From NCBI GenBank assembly GCA_036245805.1, contig BTRK01000004.1, forward strand, positions 30,985,541 to 31,049,540: 64,000 bases of DNA, given 5' to 3'. Origin of the DNA: Pristionchus mayeri. Lineage: Eukaryota; Nematoda; Chromadorea; Rhabditida; Neodiplogasteridae. Below the pieces are notes generated by a model. The model saw only the letters and a list, made by a program, of their open reading frames with translations, did no database searches and was not told where the DNA came from. A program made the translations under genes and the position numbers. Below, piece by piece: positions 10,853 to 21,859 of this stretch. Position 1 is the first letter of the stretch. Each line of letters starts with the position of its first letter.

Positions 10853-13800
10853 CTATATTGCGGAATGAATGATTGAACTGACGATGATGAGCGCCCTTCG
10901 ATATTTCTTCTGCAGTTCTTTATATCGAGCCGCGATTTCATCCCTCTCCTTCTCTGCTTCGGAGAATTCGTCGTCAAGTGACTGTAATTGCTTTACAATT
11001 TATTTTTCTTCTTGATTTTGTTCTGTATACCTCATTCAATTCATTTGACTCCTCAGAATTAGAATCATCTTGTGGAACGAAGGGAAATTCTTCGTAGCAA
11101 GCATCGATTTCGTCTCGCTCTGTTTCTTCTTCTTCGAGAGATCCTTTAGAACGAGTGAATAGTGGCTGTAAATTTGCTCATGAGATCTCTTTCTTGATGG
11201 TATATCTAGGAGCTTCATCCTAAAGTTCCAACCCACTTACGATCTCATTTTCCACATGTGATTGATCCTCTGTTTGCATGGATGCCATTTTGCCTTCCTC
11301 CTTTGCTTCAGTTTCCAATTCATCATTTGAATCAGAGTGAATAGTCTGAAAATGGAAATTATGATAGTTTTGGTTGAGATAAGTGTTTTACATCAGTTCC
11401 ATTCTCTTCTATCTTTGAAAGGCGATTGGACGTAGTCGAAAGTGAAATGCTGAGGTAAGTTATCACAGAGACTTCAGGGAGCGTCTGTTCCACTTTTTCC
11501 TCGAGCTCATTTGAGTCGGTGTGAAGGGTCTGAAAATTCTTGCATTTCATCGCCAACGAAATAGTGTGCGTATTAAAAAAACAATGTAGCATGTTTACCA
11601 TCTCATTCTCAGGGAGATTAGATTGAGCTTGATCCTCCAGCTCTGCAAGCAGGACCGTGAGTTCTTCTTCCTCCCCTTCTTCTTCCTCTTCTCGTTCTTC
11701 TTTTTCTTCTTCTTGCTCACTTTCGTCTTCTCGAAGAACATCAATTGAATCGGTTGTAAGATCCTGGAAACATTTTATATAATTATACGAGTTTGTTGTA
11801 TGCGTAATTTTTGGTGACCTTGTTCTCCACTTCATCTTCTGGTTCCACTGTATGGGATACTTTGTCTTCCAGTTCCTCGGAATGGAAGTGAGTCTGAGGA
11901 ATTGCGGGAAGAGGACGAGAATGAGTAGGAGAGGAAGCAAGATGAGAGAGAGGGAGGAGAGGTTCGGTATGTTCATACAAGGACAAAGTGTCTAGCTGAG
12001 GATAGATGGAAGGAATCGGAGGAGCATCCTCAGTTGGTGGTTCGAAGATGCTGAAATATTTTCAAATAATTAGCCATAAAATATTTAAGATAAAATAAAA
12101 GGGGACTAACTTCTCATTGTTCGCATCGTGATCTAAGTCATTGAGTATTTCCCCTTCCTCTCGCTCGACTTCATTGGCATCATCAATCAAGGAAGCAGTA
12201 TCAGCACTACAAGGACCGCTCTAATGGAATTTCGAAACGAATAGAAGTGACCACTTGCTCTCCACTGTCTCCTCTTCACAGGCAGTCTCACTCTTCTTCC
12301 ATCTCCTCGCCAATTTTATGCTCAGCTCGGGATTCTTATCGAAGAGGAATTCAAGCATCGCCTTCTCGTCGAGGGAGTACGAGAACACCTTTAACAGCAG
12401 GAATTCATCGAGTAGTCCGTACATCAGGCTGCTTTTAGAACTTTCAAAAGACTGCTCTCAAATACATATTTTAGCTGATCAAGCCAGCTTTATTGAATAA
12501 AAATATAATTCGAACATGTCCGGTGCAGTTAACTCCGATTACTCCTCCTTCCTTCGAGTCTTCAGCAGCATTCAGCACTTCGTCAGCTGAGAATCTGCAC
12601 GAGTAGATGATCGATCCCGATTCGAGGTCGACGATGTGCGTGCAGCCGTGCTTAGTCACGACGTAGACGATTCCCTGGCTGTCTGAGGCCTGGAAAATGG
12701 TGGGCATTTCGGAATATTTGTTGTGAAGTAGGATTGCGTGAACAGTCTAAAATTGTCATCTACGCTCGCGTAATTTCTCATCCCTTGAACGAATGACCTG
12801 CACGAATATGGGATAGTCATCTGGGCATCCAGGAGTGATCGGGACGTCGATCGACGTCTTCGAGAACTCCTTGTTCCCCATAGGAGCGAGCCCGATTTCC
12901 TCGACTGTTAACTGCAATAATTCACTGGCGACTCAGAAGAATATGTATTAAAACGAATATGCACATACCTTTGCACCCTGATCATTCTTTGCGGAAGAGA
13001 CGAAGAGAGAAGAGGGAAGGTGATTGCCTTCCATCTTGAAATTAGCGAAGCAAGCAGCTTCTCCCTCTATCGGCAGCGAGAGTTTAGTGGAGAAGTCGTA
13101 CAGCTGCATCTTCCCGATTTTTCGACCTTCCTAAATTGAGGCATTGAAAATACAAAAAAAAAGATTATTGAAATTTGAACTCAACGTTTTGAAAAGCATG
13201 TTTTCAACAAGGATCAACTGAGGTAAACAAATTGCACCTCTTCAGGTTCTGCAATGAGTACAGCGAGGCAATTCGTCACTCGATAGTCGAGGATTCTGCA
13301 GCCAAACAACGACCAGTGCCTCTTGAAGAACTGCAACGGCGCGGAGTCACCTGGATTTTAGTGTTTTAACTTGTTGTGTAAAGGCCCTGGCCTTGTACCC
13401 CATAGTCAATTAGCATACGTGCAGACTAGACTATCCCCAGTTGTCTCGAGTTGCACTCTCGCCCTCCTCTCCCCACTGTCCATTAGCATGTCCCATTTAC
13501 ATGCGACCTCGTGTCTATTTAAGGATGAGTCATCCCCATTCTATCGTCTCTGCGACTAGCGCGATGTGACCTCTTCTCTTGTCCCCTTTCTGTCGATAAA
13601 GTCTATTTCCCTCTATGCTCTTGGAGTAAGGGACAGGCCAACTACATAACATTGGCGTTCAGTACTCACGATTAGGCGTGCCTGTTTTCCCGTGTTCGTT
13701 CTTGTTTTTCGTGCTCCGAGTCGTTACTTGCACACTGTCTGTGGCAGCAGTGTGGACACGTGACTGTGGCAGTTACGTACTAGTTGTGGCAACTAGTTGT

Positions 13801-16800
13801 TTTGTTCGTGTGCACTGTCTGTGGCAGCAGTGTGAGATCGTGACTGTGGCAGTTACGTGCTAGTTGTGGCAACTAGTGGAGTCGCTGAGGCAGCGATCAG
13901 ATCTTCCAGCTGAGTGGCTCAGTGGTAGTGTATACGTGGTACCAGGAGTACGGTAGTTCGAATGTGAGGTTTCACAAGTGGCAGTGAACCGTGTCGATGC
14001 TGTACTCGATCGATCGATAGTACACGTGTCACAAGGAAGGAAGATGCTGTCAGAGCGAGCGAGACTAGTGGCATGCAAATGCGGACTCGGATGCGAGTTG
14101 TTGACTTGTGTACGTGTAGACGTTGGCTCGTGGTCTTGTGAAGAGTTGTCCGGTCTGGACTGGAGACGCGTCTCTGTGGATCTGCTATTCATGCGGGGTC
14201 GGCGGAAATTTATCGTCGAAAGTGTGAAATGTGATTGCTCTGGGTCGACGGAAGTGTATCGTCGAAGGAGTGATCAGCCATTCATGCGGGGTCGGCGGAA
14301 GTTTATCGTCGAAAGTGTGATTGCTCTGGGTCGACGGAAGTGTATCGTCGAAGGAGTGATTTGCAGTCCCAAGGGTACGGTATCCCGACAGTAAGGATTA
14401 CTAGTGAAAGTGAACTGTGCTTACGAGAGTGAGACCCGGGTTGGAATCCCTGTGTTACTCGATCGATCGATAGTACACGTGTCACAAGGACAACCGAGAC
14501 TCACAAGGATAAAGACAAACGACATGCAAATGAGTCTTGGGCGCGAGTTGTTTACGTGATAATGCGAAGAGAAAGATGCAAATTGACACGTGAGGCAACA
14601 ACGAGAGAACAAGTGAACGAACAAGAGCGAGGGAATCTCAGAGAAAAGAGATCAGAGATCAGAATGAGGGATTGAGATCAGAGAAGAGTCCATGAGGACT
14701 GCATGGAAGAGATTGAAAGTTCCTGCGATTCTGAAAGACCGAAAGAGGACTGGGAGAAGGGACGGGAAGAAGTTCATTCCCTCTTCTCAGCAGACGCCCT
14801 GAAGTGAAGTAGGATGATTCTGAAGGAACGTAAGGGGTCTGGAGAAGGGACGGGAAGATGTGCACTCCCTTCTTAGCCGTCGCTCTGAGGTGCAAGTAGG
14901 ATGATGCGAGGAGAACAAAGTGCAGGTCCGAATGGAGACCAGAGACCAAGGAGGCTAGAGAGCCATGGTGCGTGCACAGAATGAATGGAGTTGAAAGTGT
15001 TCAAAAGGAAGGAACTATTCCAGATTGATTGTGCGAATGAATGGGATGAATTTAGGGGAGAAGCCAAGAGAGCTGAAAGAGTGCCAAAGAGCTGATTTTC
15101 TGAAGGATTCCCGGAATCTGAATGACGGAATCGGCGACTGACCTGTTGGGGTTGTCAGAGAAGTGAGAGTAGTGATATTAGGGATCACTAGCAGTGACCG
15201 AGATGAAGAGCGACTGACCTATATTTAGGGGTCGTTAGAGAGAGTAGTGATTGACCTCTAGTAGGGATCACTAACAGTTGACTGAGGTTGGTACTGCCCA
15301 GCGAACTGGCAACTGACCTAGTATGGGGTCGTCCGTGAACTTTGCGACGAGGATGTCGCCAGAGAAACTAGTGATTGACCTAGCAGAGGGATCACTAGAG
15401 GAAGCAGCAGTTGACCTACGTTTGGGACTGCCCGAAAGAACGGTGATTGACCAGGAAAAGGGATCACTCGTTGTGTCAGTGACTGATCATAGTGATGGTC
15501 TGCAAGATCAGGTGTGCGCGTAGCACGGATGCCTGTGGCTAATAAGTCGAGACGTTGCCGTTTGGCAAGGCGCATAGCACGGATCCTGTGGCTAATAAGT
15601 CGTTGCTGTGAGCAGAGCCAGTGATAGTACTGAGTGAATAAAACCAGAGGTAAGAGCTGGTGGCGCTGAGTAAGCCGTGAGTGCACAGCGTCGTGGCCTG
15701 AAATGACCACACCCGACGGGGCGTCACGTTGAGTCTCGTGTATTTGAGACGGAAAGGGAGAAAGCGGATCCCGGTCTCTAAGGAATCGAGAAATCGGAAG
15801 CGTTTCCGGGAATGGAACGTTAGTCTGAGAAGGCACGAAAGTGCATAGAAGGAATCTGGACACATGCTGTTGTTGTTCGAGAAGTGTGTAGTGTGAACAC
15901 AGGTGGTTGATTCGGTCGACCCTGTGGATTGGAAATATCCTGAAAGTGTGTTATGGAGGATAGTGAGATCCTGCCGAAGACGATCACTGAGGAAAGCGTG
16001 TGTACGCCCACTTCAGAAGCGATACCGAGTTCAAGTGCAACGGCATCGTCATCGAGTTCAAGTGCAACGACATCTGCATCGTGTTCAAGTGTGCAACTAC
16101 GAGGGCGTCTACCCCAGTTTTCGTCGAGTCTCGCAGTGCAACGTCGAAGATTAAACGAGCCCACAGAAGTAGTGGAGAACGACAGAATCCCTCTGACCAA
16201 TGTTTCTTCAACCGTGGCCCCAGTGATTATTGCCTCGTTCTAATTGACTAGTATGTATCAGATTCACCCCTCAGTTTGAATCTTGGAGGGAGGTGTTGTG
16301 TAAAGGCCCTGGCCTTGTACCCCATAGTCAATTAGCATACGTGCAGACTAGACTATCCCCAGTTGTCTCGAGTTGCACTCTTGCCCTCCTCTCCCCACTG
16401 TCCATTAGCATGTCCCATTTACATGCGACCTCGTGTCTATTTAAGGATGAGTCCTCCCCATTCTATCGTCTCTGCGACTAGCGCGATGTGACCTCTTCTC
16501 TTGTCCCCTTTCTGTCGATAAAGTCTATTTCCCTCTATGCTCTTGGAGTAAGGGACAGGCCAACTACATAACATAACTTAAAAGTATAAATGTGCAAAAT
16601 AAGACACCTGCTAGTTCCCAATGGTAGACGTGTGCTTCTGTGACGAGAGCCAGTGTGTCCTCACTGATCCACTTCCAGAACACAATCTTACGCTCCTCTA
16701 GGTCATGCTTCTTCAACATCTTCTTGGTCATGGTATACTTCAAAACGAGTTTGTAGCCATCTGATATTGTTATGACGTTTAGCTCAACTTATGTCATTCC

Positions 16801-17139
16801 CTTTTGACACTTACCCTTGTAAGCGGTGATTGGCTGGGAAGGATGCACGATGGCAGAATTGACTTCCATTGGACCAATCTGTTTGCGAGGTGGATCGATA
16901 TTCACAGAGATCATTTGCTCTGTTCCGTCGATCTATGATTAAAAATTTATCATTGGAAAAAGATCAGTGATAACCATCTTTCTACAGTCGATAACTCTCC
17001 CAGATTGGATCGAAACTTTTCCAGGAGCGATCATGGACTGGTCAATACCAAGGTTGTTGAGCTGAAAGGAGGTTGATCTCGGGAGATCCAGACAGTAAAT
17101 TACCTTGAAAAGCTCTCGAAAGCTGATTGGAGTTACCAT
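10853..17139 (-). CDS. Clathrin heavy chain terminal-domain protein with acidic repetitive tail
   Basis: Sixteen exons join in phase to 719 residues: 17104-17139, 16975-17061, 16815-16932, 16608-16760, 13238-13350, 12969-13130, 12798-12911, 12516-12746, 12255-12388, 12111-12218, 11819-12050, 11599-11763, 11392-11529, 11241-11345, 11031-11165, 10853-10981. Residues 1-382 follow the beta-propeller of clathrin heavy chain from start to end: FRELF/LNNLGI, then FWKWISEDTLALVTE (clathrin has FWKWISLNTVALVTD), SLPIEGEAACFANFKMEGN, VTKHGCTHIVDLESG, GVIGVN and NPELSIKLA. All clathrin heavy-chain repeats, the leg and the trimerisation domain are missing. Instead there is a Glu/Asp/Ser-rich tail made of phase-0 exons with related beginnings (TLHTDSNELE, TIHSDSNDELE). 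It could bind cargo motifs but cannot form triskelia. An LTR element sits in intron 4. The ATG follows TCTCAG, a possible trans-splice site. Confidence 0.85.
13372..13651 (+). repeat. 5' LTR
   Basis: Contains a TATA-like TATTTAA at 13516-13522 and a GATAAAG near 13597 that could act in 3'-end formation. Nearly identical to the right LTR. Confidence 0.9.
13653..13670 (+). other. Putative tRNA primer-binding site
   Basis: TGGCGTTCAGTACTCACG starts one base after the left LTR. It begins with TGG, the complement of a tRNA CCA end. The priming tRNA is not identified. Confidence 0.45.
13730..15610 (+). repeat. Tandem repeats inside the LTR element
   Basis: Four repeat sets are visible. Two 65-70 bp copies around CACTGTCTGTGGCAGCAG occur at about 13731-13875. 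Two copies of a block with GGGTCGGCGGAA and GGGTCGACGGAAGTGTATCG occur at 14190-14360. A degenerate series of TGACCT..AGGGATCACT units runs at 15130-15500. Two copies of AGCACGGAT..CCTGTGGCTAATAAG occur at 15516-15605. Confidence 0.75.
16294..16573 (+). repeat. 3' LTR
   Basis: 280 bp, preceded by the purine tract at 16284-16293 and followed by the TAACT target duplication. Two substitutions relative to the left LTR indicate a recent insertion. Confidence 0.9.
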
Positions 17140-17721
17140 TCTGAGATGTTCCCAGTTGACGAACTTGTTGACTGCTGAAGAAGTTTTCGAAATGTAAAAA
17201 AAGTATAAATTTTCAAACCAAACGAAAAAAAGCGCGATGGCCAATGGAGCTAAAAAGATCGGGATAGAGTGAGCGCATGCAAAAAAAACAAAACAGATAA
17301 GCGATGAGTCGTTCTCTTTTAAGCCCCTGATAAACAAGCTTCCCGATTAGAGTATCGGTGTTCTTCATTCCTCCTGTTATCATACTGTTTATCTCTTCCC
17401 CCAAAGTCTTGTCCATTTCTCGTGCTAGCCGGAAGCTGGCATACCATCCATTCCCACCCCCAGGTACGATGATTATCTAGTGAGTACTCCCTAAAGCTTC
17501 TCAAGAATGTCCCGCGTTGGTCACTATAACGATTGATTGTTCATTGAGCGAGCATGCAATACTGTCTAGCACATCAGCATACAGCTTCCAATTAAAGAGG
17601 AGGAATGCGAGACGAATTATTGTGAGGTCATTTGCACGAGAGATGTAATGAGTAAAGCTTTATCATTTTTCGTAGATGATGAACAAAATTGTAAGGACAC
17701 GAGAGATTCAGAGAGATTCGT
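17140..17721. other. Gap between clathrin-like gene and collagen
   Basis: Should contain the collagen 3' end and the clathrin-like promoter. An open stretch on the minus strand (17213-17416) starts MDKTLGEEINSM and could be an upstream leader exon, but no donor/acceptor pair ties it to the clathrin-like gene. Confidence 0.35.
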
Positions 17722-18874
17722 TCAACGACGACGACGAGTTCCATCCTCGAAGAAGATTGCTCCATCGAGAGCACAGTACTTGGGGCAGATTCCCCTCTCT
17801 CCCGATCCTCCCGACTGTCCATCTCTTCCGGGGAATCCGGGTGCTCCGTCTCTTCCCGGTTCTCCTTGTCTTCCAGGCTGTCCGTTGATTCCGCTGTCCT
17901 GTCCGGGTCTTCCATCGACGCCAGGTCTTCCAGCAGATCCCTGAGGTCCCTGAGATCCACGACGACCAGGATGTCCGGGTCTACCAGGGATGGGTCCACC
18001 CGTCTGAGCTGATCTTCCAGGGGCGCCAGGTCTTCCATCATTTCCGGGTCTTCCGGAGGATCCGGGTCTTCCAGGCTCGTAGTTATCTGATCCAGGGAGT
18101 CCATCGGGTCCCGCGGGTCCAGATCTTCCGGGTCTTCCATCGAATCCGGGAGGACCAGGTCGTCCGGGGCTTCCGGGTCTTCCAGCAGGGCAAGGATGGC
18201 AGGGAGGAATGGAAGGGGGCTGGTAGGGACCTCCACTCGAACGACCGGGGTTTCCGGGATGACCAGGTGCTCCGGGGTGTCCGGGGGTACCATCACGGCC
18301 GGGTGGTCCCTCTTGTCCTTCAGGTCCAGGTTGGCAGCATCCATCGCACTGAGCATCCTCCCAGTAGGCCTGACGGGCAGTTCTGTTGTGAGAGGGAAGG
18401 GCCTTCATCGCGAAGACGTCCGACCAGACTCCCTTGGCGTGCGTCTGAAATCGAGTGATTGGAATGATACGGAAGAAGGAGTAGAAAAGTAGAATGGGTA
18501 AGAAGAAAGGTCAAACTCACATTGCATGATCCTAGATCCTGAATGGTAGCTCTTCTGATTTCAGAAGCCCATTGGTACACCATGGGAATGGTTGCACAGA
18601 GGGAGAGAACGGCAATGGTTGAGAACGTCACCGAGGCATACCCCACCAGTTTGTAGACCTGAGTGAACCAGTCAAGAGTAAAACGGTTCCGACCATTCCC
18701 TATTCATAAATAACTAAATGATAGAGTTTCAGGATGGTAGTTTGGATCTCAAATCTATAGGCTCATCTACACATTGAGAAGCTAAAATTTTAATTTAAAA
18801 ATAAGAAAGAAGGTAGGATGGATGAGATTAAGACGTTCACTCACCTTCACCTTGTTGACTGTATCCGAGTCCAT
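17722..18874 (-). CDS. Nematode cuticle collagen
   Basis: Structural protein of the cuticle, secreted by the epidermis. Three exons (18845-18874, 18521-18658, 17722-18444) give 296 residues, the usual size. The N-terminus is the conserved nematode block with one membrane segment (VYKLVGYASVTFSTIAVLSL) and SEIRRATIQDLGSC. The cysteine cluster CDGCCQPG precedes about 150 residues of interrupted Gly-X-Y repeats, and a paired cysteine (CPKYC) and a basic RRRR end follow. Homology box A (RR.) is present as ARQAYWE, so a furin-like site is less clear. The Gly-X-Y part is rich in GRPG, which gives the antisense strand long spurious frames. A TATA box lies 37 bp upstream. Confidence 0.95.
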
Positions 18875-18910
18875 GGCTAAGGACGAGCTGCTTCTCCTTC
18901 CATTTTCACT

Positions 18911-18919
18911 CCTTTTATA
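18911..18919 (-). promoter_or_regulatory. TATA box of the collagen gene
   Basis: TATAAAAGG on the minus strand, 37-45 bp before the collagen ATG. This implies a very short 5' leader, typical of cuticle collagens. Confidence 0.6.
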
Positions 18920-19240
18920 TCGAATCTCATTCAAGTTTCACTCCCTCACTAAGGTTTGCCTCACAATAGCACGGATGTATGGCGAACTTTTAGCTAGTTT
19001 AGTTGATTGTCACTCACTATTCTTGTAATTCGAGCTTTACTCATGCGCATCAAAAACTAGCTGATACTTCAGCATACGTCCATGCAGACGTGGGACTGAA
19101 ACTCGTTTCATTCTTGTTAATGTGCTTTTGCTCTAGCACTCTCATTTCCTTCATGGAAGATCGTTTATCAAAGTGGAGTATGGAATAATCAGGTAAACGT
19201 GAAAAAGGAGAAATGAAATAAGTGCTTGATAAGTTCAAAT
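18920..19240. other. Collagen promoter region, otherwise empty
   Basis: Intergenic sequence between collagen and sas-6. No further gene, repeat or RNA is seen. Confidence 0.5.
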
Positions 19241-21452
19241 TCATTTATTAGTGTGAGTCTTCATTCTTTCTTCTGGGATATTTCTTCGGTTGGTAGGATT
19301 AGAGAAGTCGACGCGAGAAGTCAGAGGAGTCGTGTTGGATCTACAAACATAAATATTAGATAAATAAAATTATGTAAAACTGATGTGCTCACTCGATCGT
19401 TCCGTTAGATGCTCCATTGGAAGGACTCATTCGAGGTCGAGGTTGAGGAGGCATCGGGACCTGCTGAGGTTTTCTATGAACATCCATCTTGTTCCAAACA
19501 GAACCAATTTCGGTAAACTCACAGTATTCGATCTTGCTTGATAAGAGAGTACATCAGCATTGTTAGCATTGAAGAAAGGAGAGGATTTTGTAGTGCGACG
19601 ATAGACGTCGAGCACTGAATATAAAAAGATTGAAGGAATAGTGGCAGTAACTCACGTTTCTCTCTCTTCTCTAATTCTTTCTTCACTCTTCCGATCTCCT
19701 CTTCCGAATGCTTCTTCTCGTCCATCTAGAAATGAGATTATCAATGGTTCCAACTTGTACATTTTTTGAACTGGCAAAAGGGTGCGCATTGTGCTCTCCA
19801 CGTTTCACGCGCATCTCACTAGGTCTAGAGAGATCCGTAACCTCACCACTTCATTCATCCGCTCTGTGATCTGCTCAATCAATTGATTCTTCTCCTCCAA
19901 ATCCTTCGTTAGTTCCTCCAATTTCTTCGAATCACAAGACACGGATGGCTGAAAAATCTATCATTGCTTACCCCATAAATGAGAAGTGGGATCCCATTCC
20001 TTTCAAAAATAGCTCATTGGCAGATCAAATTTGATTATTAGCTCTTTTCTATGTATCTCCAATGAATGGAATTCCACTCGTTTGTCACAGCAAGAGAGCT
20101 CACCTCGGTTCCCCTCACGATTTCCATTACTTTCTCGGTGATCTCCGTGTCTTTTTCGTCCAATAACTCGTTGAGATGGTTTATCTAAATCAGTTTATTC
20201 CCTTCATTTTCCCATTTCTTCTCTGCTCACCTTTCTTTTTTGTTGCTCGTTCTCCGCTGTTAATTTATCTTTCCAATCCAATGTCTTCTTCAGATTCTCT
20301 TGCAGTCTTTTCATCGCATCTTCTTTGTCCATCATCTTCTTTTCCAGGACGTAAAACTCTTTTTCACGATTTTCCAAATCCTCATAGATCGTGTCTCTAT
20401 CTTTTAGAACTGTTTCGAATTTTCCCTTCCACTCATTCATATCGAGTTTGTTGTCTTCCGCCTCCTCTTTCGCCTTCTAAGTAATTGACATTGGCATATA
20501 GAAACTATTTAAATAATGAATAAAGAGCACACCTGTAATTCCTTTCTCAGCGTCTCATTCCAATCCCTGAGACCTCGATTCTCTTCCGCTTCCTTTTCCA
20601 GGTTTACTATCTTCCTCTTCGATTCATTCAGAGATTTCTGATTTTTCTGAAATATATTTTTTTCCAGAATTCTAGGCTTGAGCGACGAACCTTAGCTACA
20701 CTTCTCACTGCTGTCAGTTCCCTTTGAAGAAAGGCGATCAATTCTTCATTCTTGAGAGCACGCAATTCGATAGGAAGAGGGGTTCTTGTGATGGCATGAC
20801 CACGGCGAGTCTAAAAAAATCCATAATTTATTAAAATATTTTTTTACAGGTTTTACCTCGAGAAAGCACTCGGAGCCAGTTAGATGAGCAAAGATATCTA
20901 CTTGCGGAGAATCAGCAGGAACAAGTTGAGCGATCTGAATTATTAGGTAAGTGAAACTTCCTCCATGCAAGCATTAGATATTCCGAAATATCGCAAAACC
21001 TTACAAGTCCTTCTGCGAAGGAGTCGAAGCCAACGTGAATTCTGAATTTACTGCTCAGTTGAGCAAATGAAATCCTGGTGACTCCTCCGGCAAACACGAG
21101 GCTGGTATCAGTAGGACAAGATAGCTCGAACCGAATTTCCTAAAACACATATTTTGACTTTTTTTTACAAAAGAACGCTACCTTTTCTCCGTTGGCCTGT
21201 CGCGTATCGTAGATCTTCAGATGCATTTGCAGCTCAGTAGACGGACGACTGGAAAGAAATTAGAATATTATTCTAGAAATTTGAATGGTGGTAGATCATC
21301 AAAACCCTTCTCTAGTATATATGAGCTTATTCAAACTAACTGTGAATTTATAACTATAGATACCTTTCGCCTTCATACTCCACGTGCATCTTGAGCAACT
21401 TATCAAGTAGAACTCGCGAATTCGAGGTCTCGTATTGGTCATAGCTTATCAT
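19241..21452 (-). CDS. sas-6: Centriole assembly protein SAS-6
   Basis: SAS-6 forms the cartwheel or spiral core that templates the centriole. Thirteen exons (21364-21452, 21182-21248, 21005-21139, 20857-20934, 20691-20810, 20533-20646, 20231-20476, 20104-20184, 19847-19948, 19656-19725, 19523-19614, 19393-19463, 19241-19340) join in phase to 454 residues, close to the known nematode length. Residues 1-163 form the globular head, with FRIHVGFDSFAEGL at the position of the conserved LLVDF.AFP.K motif, and the block LPIELRALKNEELIAFLQ that resembles the LSL.L..GND..IK segment. Residues about 164-370 are an uninterrupted coiled coil (KNQKSLNESKRKIVNLEKEA and on). A short Pro/Ser/Asn-rich tail follows. 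The call rests on domain order and head motifs; the nematode head is divergent. A 3' splice site abuts the ATG. Confidence 0.8.
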
Positions 21453-21857
21453 CTAAAAATGTTGATGAAATTTTGTAGAAAATAGTGTCACAGCTAGGCA
21501 AATTAATTGTGGAGAATGAATGTTAAACAAATGCTCAAAAACACATTGAGAAAAGAACAAGAGAAGGATAATGAGAATAAGTAAGTCAACTACTGAAAGT
21601 ACAGTCGAATATTTGACTTGTGAAAGTCTGTCAGGAATTGCCCTTTCGAGATGGGAGAGAAGTATCATCGGAGGCTTCCGATCGCAGTTACTGACTACTG
21701 AGGAGGCGTCATTAACTTTGCAGCTAGGCGATGGAGAGGATTGATCACAGCTAGAAGGGACTTTGCTCCTATGAGTTTGCGAAGCAGAAAGACGGATTCA
21801 TGAAGTGTATTTGTATCTTGAACTGACAACAATATTCCTGTGACATTCGAAATGACC
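21453..21857. other. sas-6 upstream region
   Basis: Contains the 15-bp motif shared with the zinc-finger gene (21670-21684, minus strand). No further exon of sas-6 could be joined in phase. Confidence 0.35.
21670..21684 (-). promoter_or_regulatory. 15-bp motif shared with the zinc-finger upstream region
   Basis: Identical to 4952-4966, same orientation relative to the downstream gene, 218 bp before the sas-6 ATG. Confidence 0.35.
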
Positions 21858-21859
21858 TA

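Larger units (their letters stand above)
13372..16573 (+). mobile_element. LTR retrotransposon, apparently non-autonomous
   Basis: Two 280-bp LTRs (13372-13651 and 16294-16573) start with TG, end with CA and differ at only two positions. The 5-bp target duplication TAACT flanks the element (13367-13371 and 16574-16578). A primer-binding-like TGGCGTTCAG begins at 13653 and a purine tract GGAGGGAGG precedes the right LTR. The 2.64 kb interior has no gag, protease, reverse transcriptase or integrase frame and is full of tandem repeats, as in LARD/TRIM-type elements. It lies antisense in intron 4 of the clathrin-like gene. Removing it and one target copy leaves an intron of exactly 50 nt. Confidence 0.9.

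Noticed and set aside
13911..13975. tRNA-like sequence (GGCTCAGTGGTAGTG ... AGTTCGAAT)
   Set aside because: A- and B-box-like words are present but stems do not pair; located inside the LTR element.
15953..16243. 96-codon frame near the right LTR (MEDSEILPK..., serine-rich)
   Set aside because: Lies in the repeat-rich interior of the LTR element; no gag/pol motif. It could be the decayed end of a polyprotein but cannot be supported.
17628..18356. 242-codon minus-strand frame rich in Asp/Pro/Leu
   Set aside because: Out-of-frame shadow of the collagen Gly-X-Y repeat.
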